Positions 25,502 through 33,871 of a DNA stretch of 64,000 nucleotides are shown here, piece by piece (within the stretch, counting starts at the first letter, position 1; the number at the start of each line of letters is the position of its first letter). The stretch is from an uncultured Burkholderiales bacterium. GTDB lineage: Bacteria; Pseudomonadota; Gammaproteobacteria; Burkholderiales; Burkholderiaceae. The translations under genes were made by a program, and so were the position numbers. The stretch covers positions 120,510-184,509 of the forward strand of contig CAMLJY010000003.1 of assembly GCA_946480465.1 (NCBI GenBank), given 5' to 3'. The notes under the pieces were generated by a model, which saw only the letters and a list, made by a program, of their open reading frames with translations, was not told where the DNA came from and searched no databases.

Positions 25502-26764
25502 TCACGCACGGCGCTCCTGAATGCCGTGTGCCCGCGCCGGTGCGGGTGCACTGGCGGGGCGTGCGCGGCCGCCCTTTTCGGCCCAGGTGCGGGTCCAGCG
25601 GATCTGCATCACGCGCATCACGCCCAGCATCACCACCGCCAGCACCGCGAACAGCACGAACCCCCACGCGTACGTTCCGAGGTATTGCTTCGACAGGCCC
25701 ATGGCATTCGGCACCAGGCCGCCGCCGAGGGCGCCGATCTCGCCGATCATCGAACCGGCCACGGCCGTCGTGGCGGGCCAGCGCAGCGGTACCAGCTGGA
25801 ACAGCGCGCCGTTGCCGGCACCCAGGGCGGCGAAGCACAGCATCAGCAGCAGCGTGGTCAGCACCAGCGAGCCGGAGGAGAAGGCCACGGCCACCAGCGA
25901 CAGCGCAACGACGACCAGCACCAGGGTCAGGGTGTTGATGCCGCCCCAGCGGTCGGAGATCCAGCCGCCGGCCACGCGCACCGCCGCCCCCATGAAGGCC
26001 GCCAGCATCGTCAGCTGCCCGGCCTGCACCTTGGAGACGCCGAACTGGTCGAAGTAGTACGAGGGCAGGAAGGTGGCGAGCCCGATGAAGCCGCCGAAGG
26101 TGACGCCGTAGATCAGGCTGAAGGCCCAGCCGTCCTTTTCGAACAGGCAGGCGATGTGCGAGCGGAAGCTGGCATGCGCGTCGACGTCGGGCGGCTCCTT
26201 GGCCCAGACGATCATCACCAGCATCGGCAGCAGGATGGCGCCCGCGGCCACGCCGTAGACGGTCTGCCAGCCCAGCCACTGCGCCAGCGGCGGCGCGATC
26301 AGCACCGACAGCGCGGTGCCGACGTTGCCCGCGCCCACCAGGCCCATGGCCAGGCCCTTGTGCTGCGGCGGGAACCAACCCGAGCCCAGCGACAGCGCCA
26401 CGCCGAAGCTGGCGCCGGCGATGCCCAGCAGCACGCCCATCGCCAGCAGGTCGTTGAACTCCTTCACGAAGAAGAGGCCGTACAGCATGGCCACGGCGAT
26501 CAGGCCCATCTCGACCAGCGTGGCGTTCTTGCGCCCGATGTACTGGGCCAGCACGCCGAGCGGAAAGCGCATCAGCGCGCCGGCGATGATGGGGATCGAC
26601 AGCATCAGGCCCTTCTGGGCCGGGGTGAGCGAGAAGGTTTCGCTGATGAAGGGCGCCATCGCCCCGTTCAGCACCCAGATGCAGCACGAGAAGCAGAAGT
26701 ACAGGAAGGCGGCGAACAGCGTCGGGCTGTGCCCGGCACGGAGGAAGGACTTGAAGCTGGACAT
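25502..26764 (-). CDS. narK: Nitrate/nitrite transporter, major facilitator superfamily (NarK/NasA type)
   Basis: A 420-residue protein with about 12 membrane segments. Two nitrate-signature glycine-rich stretches are present, GIAGASFGVALSLGSGWFP in the first half and GAGNGALFQLVPLRWP in the second, the pattern of nitrate porters; the conserved arginine of the first half lies in MRFPLGVLAQYIGRKN. It imports nitrate for the nasA-nirBD enzymes. The ATG at 26764 gives the expected short N-terminus before the first helix; upstream codons belong to a structured untranslated leader. It is convergent with the PP2C-kinase gene and divergent from the ANTAR gene. Confidence 0.93.
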   Translation of the reverse strand: MSSFKSFLRAGHSPTLFAAFLYFCFSCCIWVLNGAMAPFISETFSLTPAQKGLMLSIPIIAGALMRFPLGVLAQYIGRKNATLVEMGLIAVAMLYGLFFVKEFNDLLAMGVLLGIAGASFGVALSLGSGWFPPQHKGLAMGLVGAGNVGTALSVLIAPPLAQWLGWQTVYGVAAGAILLPMLVMIVWAKEPPDVDAHASFRSHIACLFEKDGWAFSLIYGVTFGGFIGLATFLPSYYFDQFGVSKVQAGQLTMLAAFMGAAVRVAGGWISDRWGGINTLTLVLVVVALSLVAVAFSSGSLVLTTLLLMLCFAALGAGNGALFQLVPLRWPATTAVAGSMIGEIGALGGGLVPNAMGLSKQYLGTYAWGFVLFAVLAVVMLGVMRVMQIRWTRTWAEKGGRARPASAPAPARAHGIQERRA

Positions 26765-26941
26765 CGGTGTCGGGCAGAAGGGGGGGAGGCAGCCGGTGCG
26801 GCGGGGTGCCGAAGGGCGCGGCAGGACGCCGCGGCTGCAAGAAGGATCTGCTTGCAAGGCCCCGATGCGCATCGGGGACCGATCGCAGTGACAGGGCGCG
26901 TGGCCGGGGGGACCGGCCCGGGTGCGTCGTCACACCCGGCG
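26765..26941 (-). promoter_or_regulatory. Structured leader of narK, candidate antitermination target
   Basis: From the predicted start near 26941 to the ATG there are about 176 untranslated bases. Hairpins visible on the minus strand are CCGGGTG/CACCCGG (26918-26939), GGCCGG/CCGGCC (26902-26918) and CCCCGAT/ATCGGGG (26860-26877, loop GCGC). The last competes with an ATCGG/CCGAT hairpin (26871-26883). No T run follows, and no clear A-N3-G-N hexaloop was found, so the mechanism is unresolved. Confidence 0.5.
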
Positions 26942-26951
26942 CGTGGTGCGT

Positions 26952-26967
26952 TGCAACATCCATGCCG
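26952..26967 (-). promoter_or_regulatory. Sigma-54 (-24/-12) promoter of narK
   Basis: On the minus strand CGGCATGGATGTTGCA fits TGGCACG-N4-TTGCW except at positions 1 and 6, with the required ten bases between GG and GC. It predicts a transcription start near 26941 and a long leader before narK. Confidence 0.62.
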
Positions 26968-27033
26968 GAAGCTGCGGCTCGGCCCGGCCACTATGCTTGC
27001 GGCTGGTTGTTTCCGCCAGGAGCGTGAGCGTCG

Positions 27034-28332
27034 ATGTCCCTCTTGATCGTGGCCCCGGATGCGCCGGCTGCGCACAGCCTGGCCCAGCGCCTTGAAGCCG
27101 ATGGCCTGCCCGTGGCCGGGGCCAGCGCCTGTCACATGTTGGTGCGCGACTGCGTGCGTCTCGCACCAGAAGCAGTCGTGGTCGAGGTGCCGGTCGTGGA
27201 CGATGTCACGCTGGAGGCGCTGCGGCTGCTCGATGCGACCACCGCGCGGCCGGTGCTGCTCTTCAGTGGGGCGCTGGTGGAGGACGCCGTCATCGCCGCT
27301 GCCCTCGAGGCCGGCGTGCAGGAGCTGGCGGTGGAGACCTGTGAGGCGCCGCTGCTCCGGCGCCTGCTGCCCCGGGCCCGTGCCCGCTTCGAACGCGAGC
27401 AGCGCCTGCGCCGCGAGCTTGCCGGCGCGCAAGCCAGGCTGGACGAGCGCAAGTGGGTGGACCGGGCCAAGGGCCTGCTGATGAGCGCGCGCCGGCTCAG
27501 TGAGCCGGATGCCTTCGCGCTGCTGCGCACGGCCTCCATGCAGGCCAACCTGCGCGTCGGCGAGGTCTCGCGTGCCGTCATCGAGGCCGCCGAGGCGGCC
27601 GAGGCCGTCAACCGCGCGGGCCAGCTGCGCATGCTGTCGCAGCGCATGGTCAAAGGCCTGGCGCTGCTGCAGCTGGGCGTGGAGCGCGGCGCCGCCGAGA
27701 CGCTGCTGCAGGAGTCGATCACCCGCGCGCAAAGCATCGTGGAACATGTCGAGGGACTGACGCTGGACGAGGCGGCGCTGCCGCTGCGCCAGACCACGGC
27801 CGTGGCCTGGCAGGCCCTGCACGCGGCGCTGCATGGCGCACTGACTGCTGCACCGAGCGGCCCCGCCGTCGCGATCGACCTGGCCGCGGTCGATGCGCTG
27901 GCGCAGCAGCTGCTCGAGCAGGCTGAACGACTGACCGATACCCTCCAGCAGCTCAGCGGGCGACGCGCCCTGCAGGTGGTGAACCTGGCGGGTCGGCAGC
28001 GCATGTTGTCGCAGCGCGTCGCGAAACAATCGTTGCTGGCTGGTTGCCTTTCGGGAGCGGCGGCGGATGCGGCCGCGGCGGGGGCGCTGGCCTCGGTGGC
28101 GGAATTCGACGCCGCGCTGGTGCAACTGGAACGTTCGCCGCTCGCGGGCGACGAGATCCGAGGCACGCTGGCGATCGCCCGCGGGCAATGGCAGCGCCTG
28201 CTGGAGGGCGTGCGCGGCGCCTCGGCACGGGATGGCCGCGTCACGTTGGCGCGCGAAAGCGAAGCCTTGCTGCAGAGCTTCGAGCGCCTGACCACGCTGT
28301 ACGAGCACAGCATGCAGGTGCTGCTGGGCTGA
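27034..28332 (+). CDS. ANTAR-domain antiterminator fused to a P-box nitrate-sensor-like region
   Basis: A 432-residue soluble protein in three parts. Residues 1-125 look like a pseudo-receiver (VVVEVPVVDD at the strand where a phosphorylated aspartate would sit). Residues 137-190 are an ANTAR RNA-binding domain (ERKWVDRAKGLLMSARRLSE). The rest holds two P-box-like motifs, VNRAGQLRMLSQRM near 194 and VNLAGRQRMLSQRV near 316, each opening a helical segment. ANTAR proteins bind paired hairpins in leaders and prevent termination. Klebsiella NasR joins a nitrate-sensing NIT domain to ANTAR; here the order is reversed and the sensor differs. AGGAG at 27018-27022 supports the ATG. It is divergent from narK, its probable target. 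Confidence 0.85.
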   Translation: MSLLIVAPDAPAAHSLAQRLEADGLPVAGASACHMLVRDCVRLAPEAVVVEVPVVDDVTLEALRLLDATTARPVLLFSGALVEDAVIAAALEAGVQELAVETCEAPLLRRLLPRARARFEREQRLRRELAGAQARLDERKWVDRAKGLLMSARRLSEPDAFALLRTASMQANLRVGEVSRAVIEAAEAAEAVNRAGQLRMLSQRMVKGLALLQLGVERGAAETLLQESITRAQSIVEHVEGLTLDEAALPLRQTTAVAWQALHAALHGALTAAPSGPAVAIDLAAVDALAQQLLEQAERLTDTLQQLSGRRALQVVNLAGRQRMLSQRVAKQSLLAGCLSGAAADAAAAGALASVAEFDAALVQLERSPLAGDEIRGTLAIARGQWQRLLEGVRGASARDGRVTLARESEALLQSFERLTTLYEHSMQVLLG

Positions 28333-28501
28333 AGACGCCGTGACTCGGCAAATCGGGGGGTGTCCGGGCTGGGGCCGTGGGTATCATCTCCTTTAGGGAG
28401 CCGGAGACCGCCCGGTCGATCTGCCAAGCAACGATCACAAGAATCCGCGCACTTGCGGCGCGATGCAGAGTCAGCGGTTGAAGTCCACCCAACGACACCA
28501 G

Positions 28502-29518
28502 ATGAATGCCCTGACCGACCCGGCCGATTGGCCCGCCGCCGACCCCGCGGCCGCGGCGCTGCACGCGGCGCAGGCCCTGCTGTTCGAAGCGCTGGCGGGG
28601 CAGCAGGGCTGGATGTGGAACCTGAAGGACGCCGGCGATGGGCGCTATCTGCGCGCCAACGAAGCCTGGGCGGCCTTCATCGGCCGGCCGCTGGACGACC
28701 TGGCCGGCCGCTCCGATGGCGAGTTGCTGGAACCCAGCCTGGCGACGCTGCTGCGCACCGCCGAGCAGACCGCACTGGCGCATGGCGGGCTGCTGGCCAG
28801 CGAGCACCGCGTCGACATGCGCGGCGAGCGCCGCGACTGGACCGTGCTGCGCCTGGCCTTGCACCTGGGCGGGCGGCGCGTGTTGTGCAGCGTCTGGCAG
28901 GACCCGACGGTGCAACGCCAACGTGATGCGGCGCTGAAGGCCGCGCTGGAACAGCTGGAGCAGCAGCAGAAGGCCAATGTCGCGCTGCGCCGCGAAATGG
29001 GGGACCAGTCGCTGCGCGACCAGGCGACCGGGCTGTCGTCCAGCGGGCATTTCGAAGACCAGATGCGGCGCGAGGTCGATCTCTCGATGCGCGAGCACCG
29101 CGAGTTCGCGCTGGTCTACATGGAGCTGGATCCGCCGGGCGAGAAGGCCCAGGCCTTCGGCGATCGCGCGCTCGAGCGGGTGCACGAGGCGATGGGGCGG
29201 CTCCTGCGCGGCAACACCCGCGCGATGGACGCCTCCTGCCGCATCGACGACCGGCGCTTCGCGGTGCTGCTGTCCGGCGTGGGCCTGGCGACGGCGCACT
29301 CCCGCATGGAAGGCCTGCGGCGCCAGTGTGCGACGCAGATCATCGCGCTCGATGGCCAGGAACTGGGCTTCACCGTCTCGGTGGGCGTCGCCAGCTTTCC
29401 GCACACGGCGCAGACGCAGGAAGGCGTGGTCGCCGCGTGCGAGGCGGCGCTGGCCCAGGCCCGGCACCGTGGTGGCAATGCCGTCGCGCTGGCCAGCATC
29501 CGCTTCGGGCCCGCTTGA
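28502..29518 (+). CDS. PAS-GGDEF protein with a degenerate, probably inactive GGDEF motif
   Basis: A 338-residue protein with an N-terminal PAS-like domain (about 30-145; GWMWNLKD, RYLRANEAWAAFIGRP), a coiled-coil linker and a GGDEF-fold domain. The signature GGDEF is replaced by DDRRF (249-253), so both glycines that accommodate GTP and both acidic residues are lost; diguanylate cyclase activity is very unlikely. The rest of the fold is kept (FTVSVGVASFP, AEAALAQAR-like helix). It may bind nucleotide or act as a protein interaction module. The ATG at 28502 is preferred; an in-frame ATG 39 bases earlier would add 13 residues with weaker codon bias. It lies 169 bp after the ANTAR gene. Confidence 0.82.
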   Translation: MNALTDPADWPAADPAAAALHAAQALLFEALAGQQGWMWNLKDAGDGRYLRANEAWAAFIGRPLDDLAGRSDGELLEPSLATLLRTAEQTALAHGGLLASEHRVDMRGERRDWTVLRLALHLGGRRVLCSVWQDPTVQRQRDAALKAALEQLEQQQKANVALRREMGDQSLRDQATGLSSSGHFEDQMRREVDLSMREHREFALVYMELDPPGEKAQAFGDRALERVHEAMGRLLRGNTRAMDASCRIDDRRFAVLLSGVGLATAHSRMEGLRRQCATQIIALDGQELGFTVSVGVASFPHTAQTQEGVVAACEAALAQARHRGGNAVALASIRFGPA

Positions 29519-29663
29519 ACAGCTGGGCGGAGGCAGGCGGCGTGCCGCGTCCAAACAACGTTAGGGCCAACCCGATCGGACGGTGCCTGCGACCTCGATA
29601 GACTGCAGGCCTGCTTTCACCGCACGCGATCGCATCCCTTCACCCCGCACCCGGGCGCCCGCC

Positions 29664-30029
29664 GTGAAGATCCTGTACGTCGAGGACAACGAGGACCTGC
29701 GCGAGACCATCGGCCTGCTGCTGGCCGGCGGCGATCGCGAGGTCATCGCCTACGGCACGGCGGAACAGGCGCTGGAGGCGATCGAGCGCGAACCCTTCGA
29801 CGTGCTGGTCACCGACGTCAGCCTGCCCGGCCTGTCCGGCACCGACCTGGCACGCCGCCTGCTGGCCAAGGACCCGCTGGCCTGGGTGGTGCTGTGCACC
29901 GGCTACGAGTTGCGCGGCGGCCTGCCGCACCTGGGGCAGAACGTGCGTTCGCTGACCAAGCCCTTCGAGATCGAGGACCTGGAAGCGCTGATGGACGAGA
30001 TCGCGGCTGCGCGCAAGGCAGCCGGCTGA
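29664..30029 (+). CDS. Single-domain response regulator (CheY-like)
   Basis: A 121-residue receiver domain with no output domain. The acidic pair is E7/D8 in YVEDNED, the phosphorylation site is D51 in VLVTDVSLPG, the conserved threonine is in VLCTGYE and the lysine is in LTKPFE. It could be phosphorylated by a histidine kinase elsewhere and act by protein contact. The GTG start at 29664 begins the first beta strand; an upstream GTG at 29583 would add 27 poorly conserved residues. It follows the degenerate GGDEF gene by 145 bp, which may indicate a shared signalling role. Confidence 0.88.
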   Translation: MKILYVEDNEDLRETIGLLLAGGDREVIAYGTAEQALEAIEREPFDVLVTDVSLPGLSGTDLARRLLAKDPLAWVVLCTGYELRGGLPHLGQNVRSLTKPFEIEDLEALMDEIAAARKAAG

Positions 30030-30045
30030 GCCCCGCGCAACGTGC

Positions 30046-30516
<471 letters not shown>

Positions 30517-30616
30517 CGGGCGGGCGAGGGGAAGGGGAAGGCGAGAGAACAGGCCGGTCGCGGTGCTGGTGCCGGCATCGCCGGTGCTTGTGCCGCTGGG
30601 GCGAGCGAGAAGGGTG

Positions 30617-30795
30617 TCCGGCGTGCGCCGTGAACCGCATTCCTGAACCCTGGTGTTCCAAGTTTCAGGTGGGCGAGGTCAGCGAGGCTTCGGGTTCATC
30701 TGACGCGAGACGATCGCACCAGCTTCGCGATGTTCCAAGCCCTGGCTCAATGAGCATCGGTTCAAGGAGTTAAAGGCCCACGCAAGCACGCCGGA
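30617..30795 (-). ncRNA. ssrS: 6S RNA
   Basis: A 179-base stretch closed by a perfect 10-bp stem, TCCGGCGTGC (30617-30626) with GCACGCCGGA (30786-30795), in an otherwise gene-free gap of 326 bp directly downstream of zapA on the same strand. This is the standard proteobacterial neighbourhood of 6S RNA. The interior folds back on itself and contains an unpaired central region that would mimic an open promoter for the sigma-70 holoenzyme. Ends are approximate. Called from position, length and terminal pairing, not from a covariance search. Confidence 0.85.
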
Positions 30796-30842
30796 CGAGG
30801 CCATTCTAAACACGGCGGCACCGCCCGCGCACGCTCAATCCA

Positions 30843-31172
30843 TCACAGCAGCAGGCCATCGTCGCCGAGGGCGGCATCGATGCGGCGGATCAGTGCGTCG
30901 ATGTCCGCGCTGCCTGCGTTTTCACCAGCGGCCACGGGTGCAGCGGCCGGCGTGCGGGCCTGCGGCGCGCGCGATTGTTCGGCACGCTGGTAGGCCAGGT
31001 TCAGGGCGGCCAGCACGGCCATGCGTTCACGTGCCTTCACCTTGCCGGCATCGCGGATCGCGCTCATCTCGCGGTCGACGATGTTCACGGCCTCGAGCAG
31101 CAGCTGTTCGCCGCCGGGCGGGCAAGCCAGCACGTAGCTCTGGCCGAGGATGGTGGCTTCGATCTGCTTCAT
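30843..31172 (-). CDS. zapA: Cell division protein ZapA
   Basis: A 109-residue ZapA: an N-terminal globular part (MKQIEATILGQSYVLACPPG) and a helical coiled coil (INLVD-like NIVDREMSAIRDAGKV, RMAVLAALNLAYQ). ZapA crosslinks FtsZ filaments at the division ring. The last 35 residues include a proline/alanine-rich linker and a short acidic helix. The ATG overlaps the stop of the upstream coiled-coil gene by four bases. 6S RNA follows downstream and may be processed from the same transcript. Confidence 0.95.
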   Translation of the reverse strand: MKQIEATILGQSYVLACPPGGEQLLLEAVNIVDREMSAIRDAGKVKARERMAVLAALNLAYQRAEQSRAPQARTPAAAPVAAGENAGSADIDALIRRIDAALGDDGLLL

Positions 31173-31390
31173 GGCTTGTCGACTTCGATCGGTGCGGCGC
31201 CGTCGGCCGGGAGGCGGTCGAGCAGGGCATCGAGGCGGGCGCGTGCCGCCGCGAGGCGGGCGCGCAGGCTGTCGCGTTCGGCGGTCACGCTGCTCAGCTG
31301 CTGCTCGAGAAGCGCGTTGGTGCGCTTCAACTCCTCGTGTCGGAGCACGAGCCGTTCGACCCGCTCGGCGAGTTCATCGAGTCTGGACAT
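31169..31390 (-). CDS. Small coiled-coil protein, ZapB/DUF904-like
   Basis: A 73-residue, almost wholly helical protein with a heptad pattern (LDELAERVERLVLRHEELKR, NALLEQQLSSVTAERDSLRA). It overlaps zapA by 4 bp, and in betaproteobacteria a protein of this type often precedes zapA. A ZapB-like role, linking ZapA to the chromosome or ring, is plausible but not shown. Its 5' end overlaps the 3' end of the phosphatase gene by 64 bp in another frame. Confidence 0.8.
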   Translation of the reverse strand: MSRLDELAERVERLVLRHEELKRTNALLEQQLSSVTAERDSLRARLAAARARLDALLDRLPADGAAPIEVDKP

Positions 31391-32019
31391 GAGGGGACCG
31401 TGCCTCCTGCGTGATCGCGCGACGGCGTGTCGGCGACAAGGTGAGCGGTCATTGTAGGCGCCGGTACCCGGGGCTCCAGGCTGATGCGCAGCAAGCTCCC
31501 GTGGGCAGGGGGCGGTGGCCAGTGCAGCGCGTGCACGGCCGTGATGGTGTCGCGCGCAGCGCCCCGCAGCTGCAGCGCCTGCATGCAACCGGCGTGGGCG
31601 ATGACGAGGGCGTGCGCCGGCGCATCACGGCAGAAGCCGTGCAGGCGGTCGAGCAGTTGCGCCAGCGCTTCGCCGCCGCCGGGGGCGTGGTGCAGCAGGT
31701 CGGCGGACCAGGCGTCGACGTCGGCGGCGGCGATGCTCGTCCAGGGTTGCCCGTCCCAGGCACCGAAGTCCAGCTCGAGCAGCCGTTCGTCGACCACGTG
31801 CCGCCAGCCCCAGCGCGCGAGCCAGGCGCCCACGGAACGGCAGCGCGCCAGCGGCGAGGTGAACACCTGCCGCGGCAGGCCGTGGTGGCGCGCGGCGGAA
31901 CGCACGCGATGCGCCAGGCGCTTGCTGCGCCGTGGGTCGACGCGCAGGTCGGTGCGGCCGATGCAGCGGCCGGCGGCGCCGGCGGCGCGGGGATGGCGCC
32001 AGAGCCACAAGATGGTCAC
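31327..32019 (-). CDS. cobC: Histidine phosphatase family protein, probable alpha-ribazole phosphatase
   Basis: A 230-residue phosphoglycerate-mutase-like phosphatase. The usual RHG motif at the start reads WRHPRAA, with glycine replaced by proline; the second histidine is in VIAHAGCMQALQL. In the B12 operon CobC removes the 5' phosphate from alpha-ribazole phosphate or cobalamin phosphate. The start is a GTG (32019) eight bases after the cobS stop. The C-terminal 30 residues run past the usual domain end and overlap the next gene by 64 bp, which is odd and suggests the natural stop has been lost. The RHG-to-RHP change may affect activity. Confidence 0.78.
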   Translation of the reverse strand: MTILWLWRHPRAAGAAGRCIGRTDLRVDPRRSKRLAHRVRSAARHHGLPRQVFTSPLARCRSVGAWLARWGWRHVVDERLLELDFGAWDGQPWTSIAAADVDAWSADLLHHAPGGGEALAQLLDRLHGFCRDAPAHALVIAHAGCMQALQLRGAARDTITAVHALHWPPPPAHGSLLRISLEPRVPAPTMTAHLVADTPSRDHAGGTVPSCPDSMNSPSGSNGSCSDTRS

Positions 32020-32026
32020 GGCCGGC

Positions 32027-32803
32027 TCACCATGCGATGCACAGCGCCAGCAGCAGCGCGGCTTCGGTGCCTTGCTGCGTCGCGCCCAGCGTGTCACCGG
32101 TGTACCCGCCCAGCCGGCGGCGCAGCCAGCGGCGCATGGCCGCGGTGGCCAGCACGGCCGCGAGCAGCGCGGCCAGCGTGTGGGCGATGCCCAGCGGCGG
32201 GGCCAGCAGCGCCGCCGTGGCGCCGGCCAGCAGCAGCGCGACGGCGACATCGACCGCCTGCACCTGCTGCGCCATCGGCTTGGCCTTGGCGTGATCGGCA
32301 TCTCCGGCGTAAGGCAGCAGCGCCAGCAGCACGACGGGCGCGGTGCGCGAGACCGCGTGCGCCAGCAGCATGGCGCAGGCCGTGCGCGTGACGTCGCCCT
32401 GCGCGTTCAGCAGCGCAGCCTTCAGCCCGAGCATCAGCACCAGGCCCAGCGCGCCGTAGCTGCCGATGCGCGAGTCCTTCATGATCGAGAGCGCGCGCTC
32501 GCGGCTCACCGCGCCGCCCAGGCCATCGCAGGTGTCGGCCAGGCCGTCTTCGTGGAAGCCGCCGGTGAGCCACGCCGTCGCCGCCATCGACAGCAGCACC
32601 GCCACCGGCAGCGGCCACCACTGCGCCGCCGCTGCGAACACCAGCGCGCCGGCAGCGCCGACCAGCGCACCTATCGCCGGAAAGTAGCGGGCACTGCGGT
32701 TCAGCTCGGCCGGGTCGAATGCCGCGATGCGCACCGGCACGCGGGTCAGGAACTGCAGCGCCAGCAAGAGCCGCTGCCACTCGCGGTGCAGGCTTTGAGC
32801 CAT
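32027..32803 (-). CDS. cobS: Adenosylcobinamide-GDP ribazoletransferase
   Basis: A 258-residue integral membrane protein that joins adenosylcobinamide-GDP to alpha-ribazole (phosphate), the last step of cobalamin assembly. Conserved features are FLTRVPV near the start and GGFHEDGLADTCDGLGG, the acidic metal-binding stretch, at about residues 80-96. Several membrane helices follow. It lies 24 bp after cobT. Confidence 0.95.
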   Translation of the reverse strand: MAQSLHREWQRLLLALQFLTRVPVRIAAFDPAELNRSARYFPAIGALVGAAGALVFAAAAQWWPLPVAVLLSMAATAWLTGGFHEDGLADTCDGLGGAVSRERALSIMKDSRIGSYGALGLVLMLGLKAALLNAQGDVTRTACAMLLAHAVSRTAPVVLLALLPYAGDADHAKAKPMAQQVQAVDVAVALLLAGATAALLAPPLGIAHTLAALLAAVLATAAMRRWLRRRLGGYTGDTLGATQQGTEAALLLALCIAW

Positions 32804-32827
32804 GGGGGGACCGGCGGCGCCCGCGCT

Positions 32828-33871
32828 TCAGCGGGCCTCGGCGCGGCTGACCTGCGCGGCATCGAAGCTGGCCATCTCGGCCAGCAGCCGCGCGGCCGAT
32901 TCGAGCAGCGGCCAGGCCAGCGCCGCGCCCGAGCCTTCACCCAGGCGCAGGCCCAGGTCCAGAAGCGGTTCGGCGTCCAGGTGCGCCAGCAGCGCGCGGT
33001 GGCCGGGTTCGGCGGATACATGGGCGAACACGCAGCGTTCCAGCACGGCCGGTGCCAGCGCGGCGGCCACCGCCACGGCCGCGCTGCAGATGTAGCCGTC
33101 GACCACGACCACGCGGCGTTCTGCGGCGGCCTGCAGAGCGGCGCCGGCGAGGGCCGCGATCTCGAAGCCGCCGAGGCAGGCCAGCAGCTGCAGCGGATCG
33201 GCGGCATCGGCGTGGCGGTCTGCGGCCTGCTGCAGCACCGCCAGCTTGCGCTGCAGGCCGGCATCGTCCAGGCCGGTGCCGCGGCCCACGCAAGCGGCCA
33301 GCGGGCGGCCGGTCAGCCGCGCTGCCAGCAGTGCCGCGGCCGAGGTGTTGCCGATGCCCATCTCGCCCAGCAGCACCACGTTGCCGGGCCGTTCGCTGAC
33401 CGCGCTGCGACCCGCCTGCAGCGCAGCGCGGCACTGCTGCGGCGTCATCGCCGGGCCTTGCGTCATGTCGGCGCTGCCGGCGGCCACCTTGGCCTGCAGC
33501 AGGCCGGGCTGCGGCGTGAAGTCGTGCGCCACGCCGACGTCGACCACGGTCAGCGCCAGGCCGTGCTGGCGCGCCAGCACGCTCGCCGCGGCACCGCCGG
33601 CAAGGAAGTTGTGGACCATCTGCCAGGTGACCTCGCTCGGGTAGGCCGACACCCCGCGCGCGGCGATGCCGTGGTCGGCGGCGAAGACCAGCATCTGCGG
33701 TTCACGCAGGCGCGGCGTGCGTTCGCCCAGCACGCGGCCGAGCTGCAGGGCCAGCGCCTCCAGCCGGCCCAGCGCGCCGAGCGGCTTGGTCTTGTTGTCG
33801 ATGGCGTGGCGCAGCGCGCTGTCCAGCGCGGCATCGTGCAGCGGCGCAATGGTCGGCAGGAAGGACGTCAT
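32828..33871 (-). CDS. cobT: Nicotinate-nucleotide--dimethylbenzimidazole phosphoribosyltransferase
   Basis: A 347-residue enzyme that makes alpha-ribazole phosphate from dimethylbenzimidazole and nicotinate mononucleotide, activating the lower ligand of B12. Seen are NKTKPLGALGRLE, ADHGIAARGVSAYP, GEMGIGNTSAAA and near the C-terminus LGEGSGAALAWPL, which carries the catalytic glutamate. Its ATG overlaps the cobQ stop by four bases. Confidence 0.96.
   Translation of the reverse strand: MTSFLPTIAPLHDAALDSALRHAIDNKTKPLGALGRLEALALQLGRVLGERTPRLREPQMLVFAADHGIAARGVSAYPSEVTWQMVHNFLAGGAAASVLARQHGLALTVVDVGVAHDFTPQPGLLQAKVAAGSADMTQGPAMTPQQCRAALQAGRSAVSERPGNVVLLGEMGIGNTSAAALLAARLTGRPLAACVGRGTGLDDAGLQRKLAVLQQAADRHADAADPLQLLACLGGFEIAALAGAALQAAAERRVVVVDGYICSAAVAVAAALAPAVLERCVFAHVSAEPGHRALLAHLDAEPLLDLGLRLGEGSGAALAWPLLESAARLLAEMASFDAAQVSRAEAR

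Noticed and set aside
26985..27001. A sigma-54 element on the plus strand in front of the ANTAR-P-box gene
   Set aside because: GG and GC are eleven bases apart instead of ten, and the rest of the consensus is weak.
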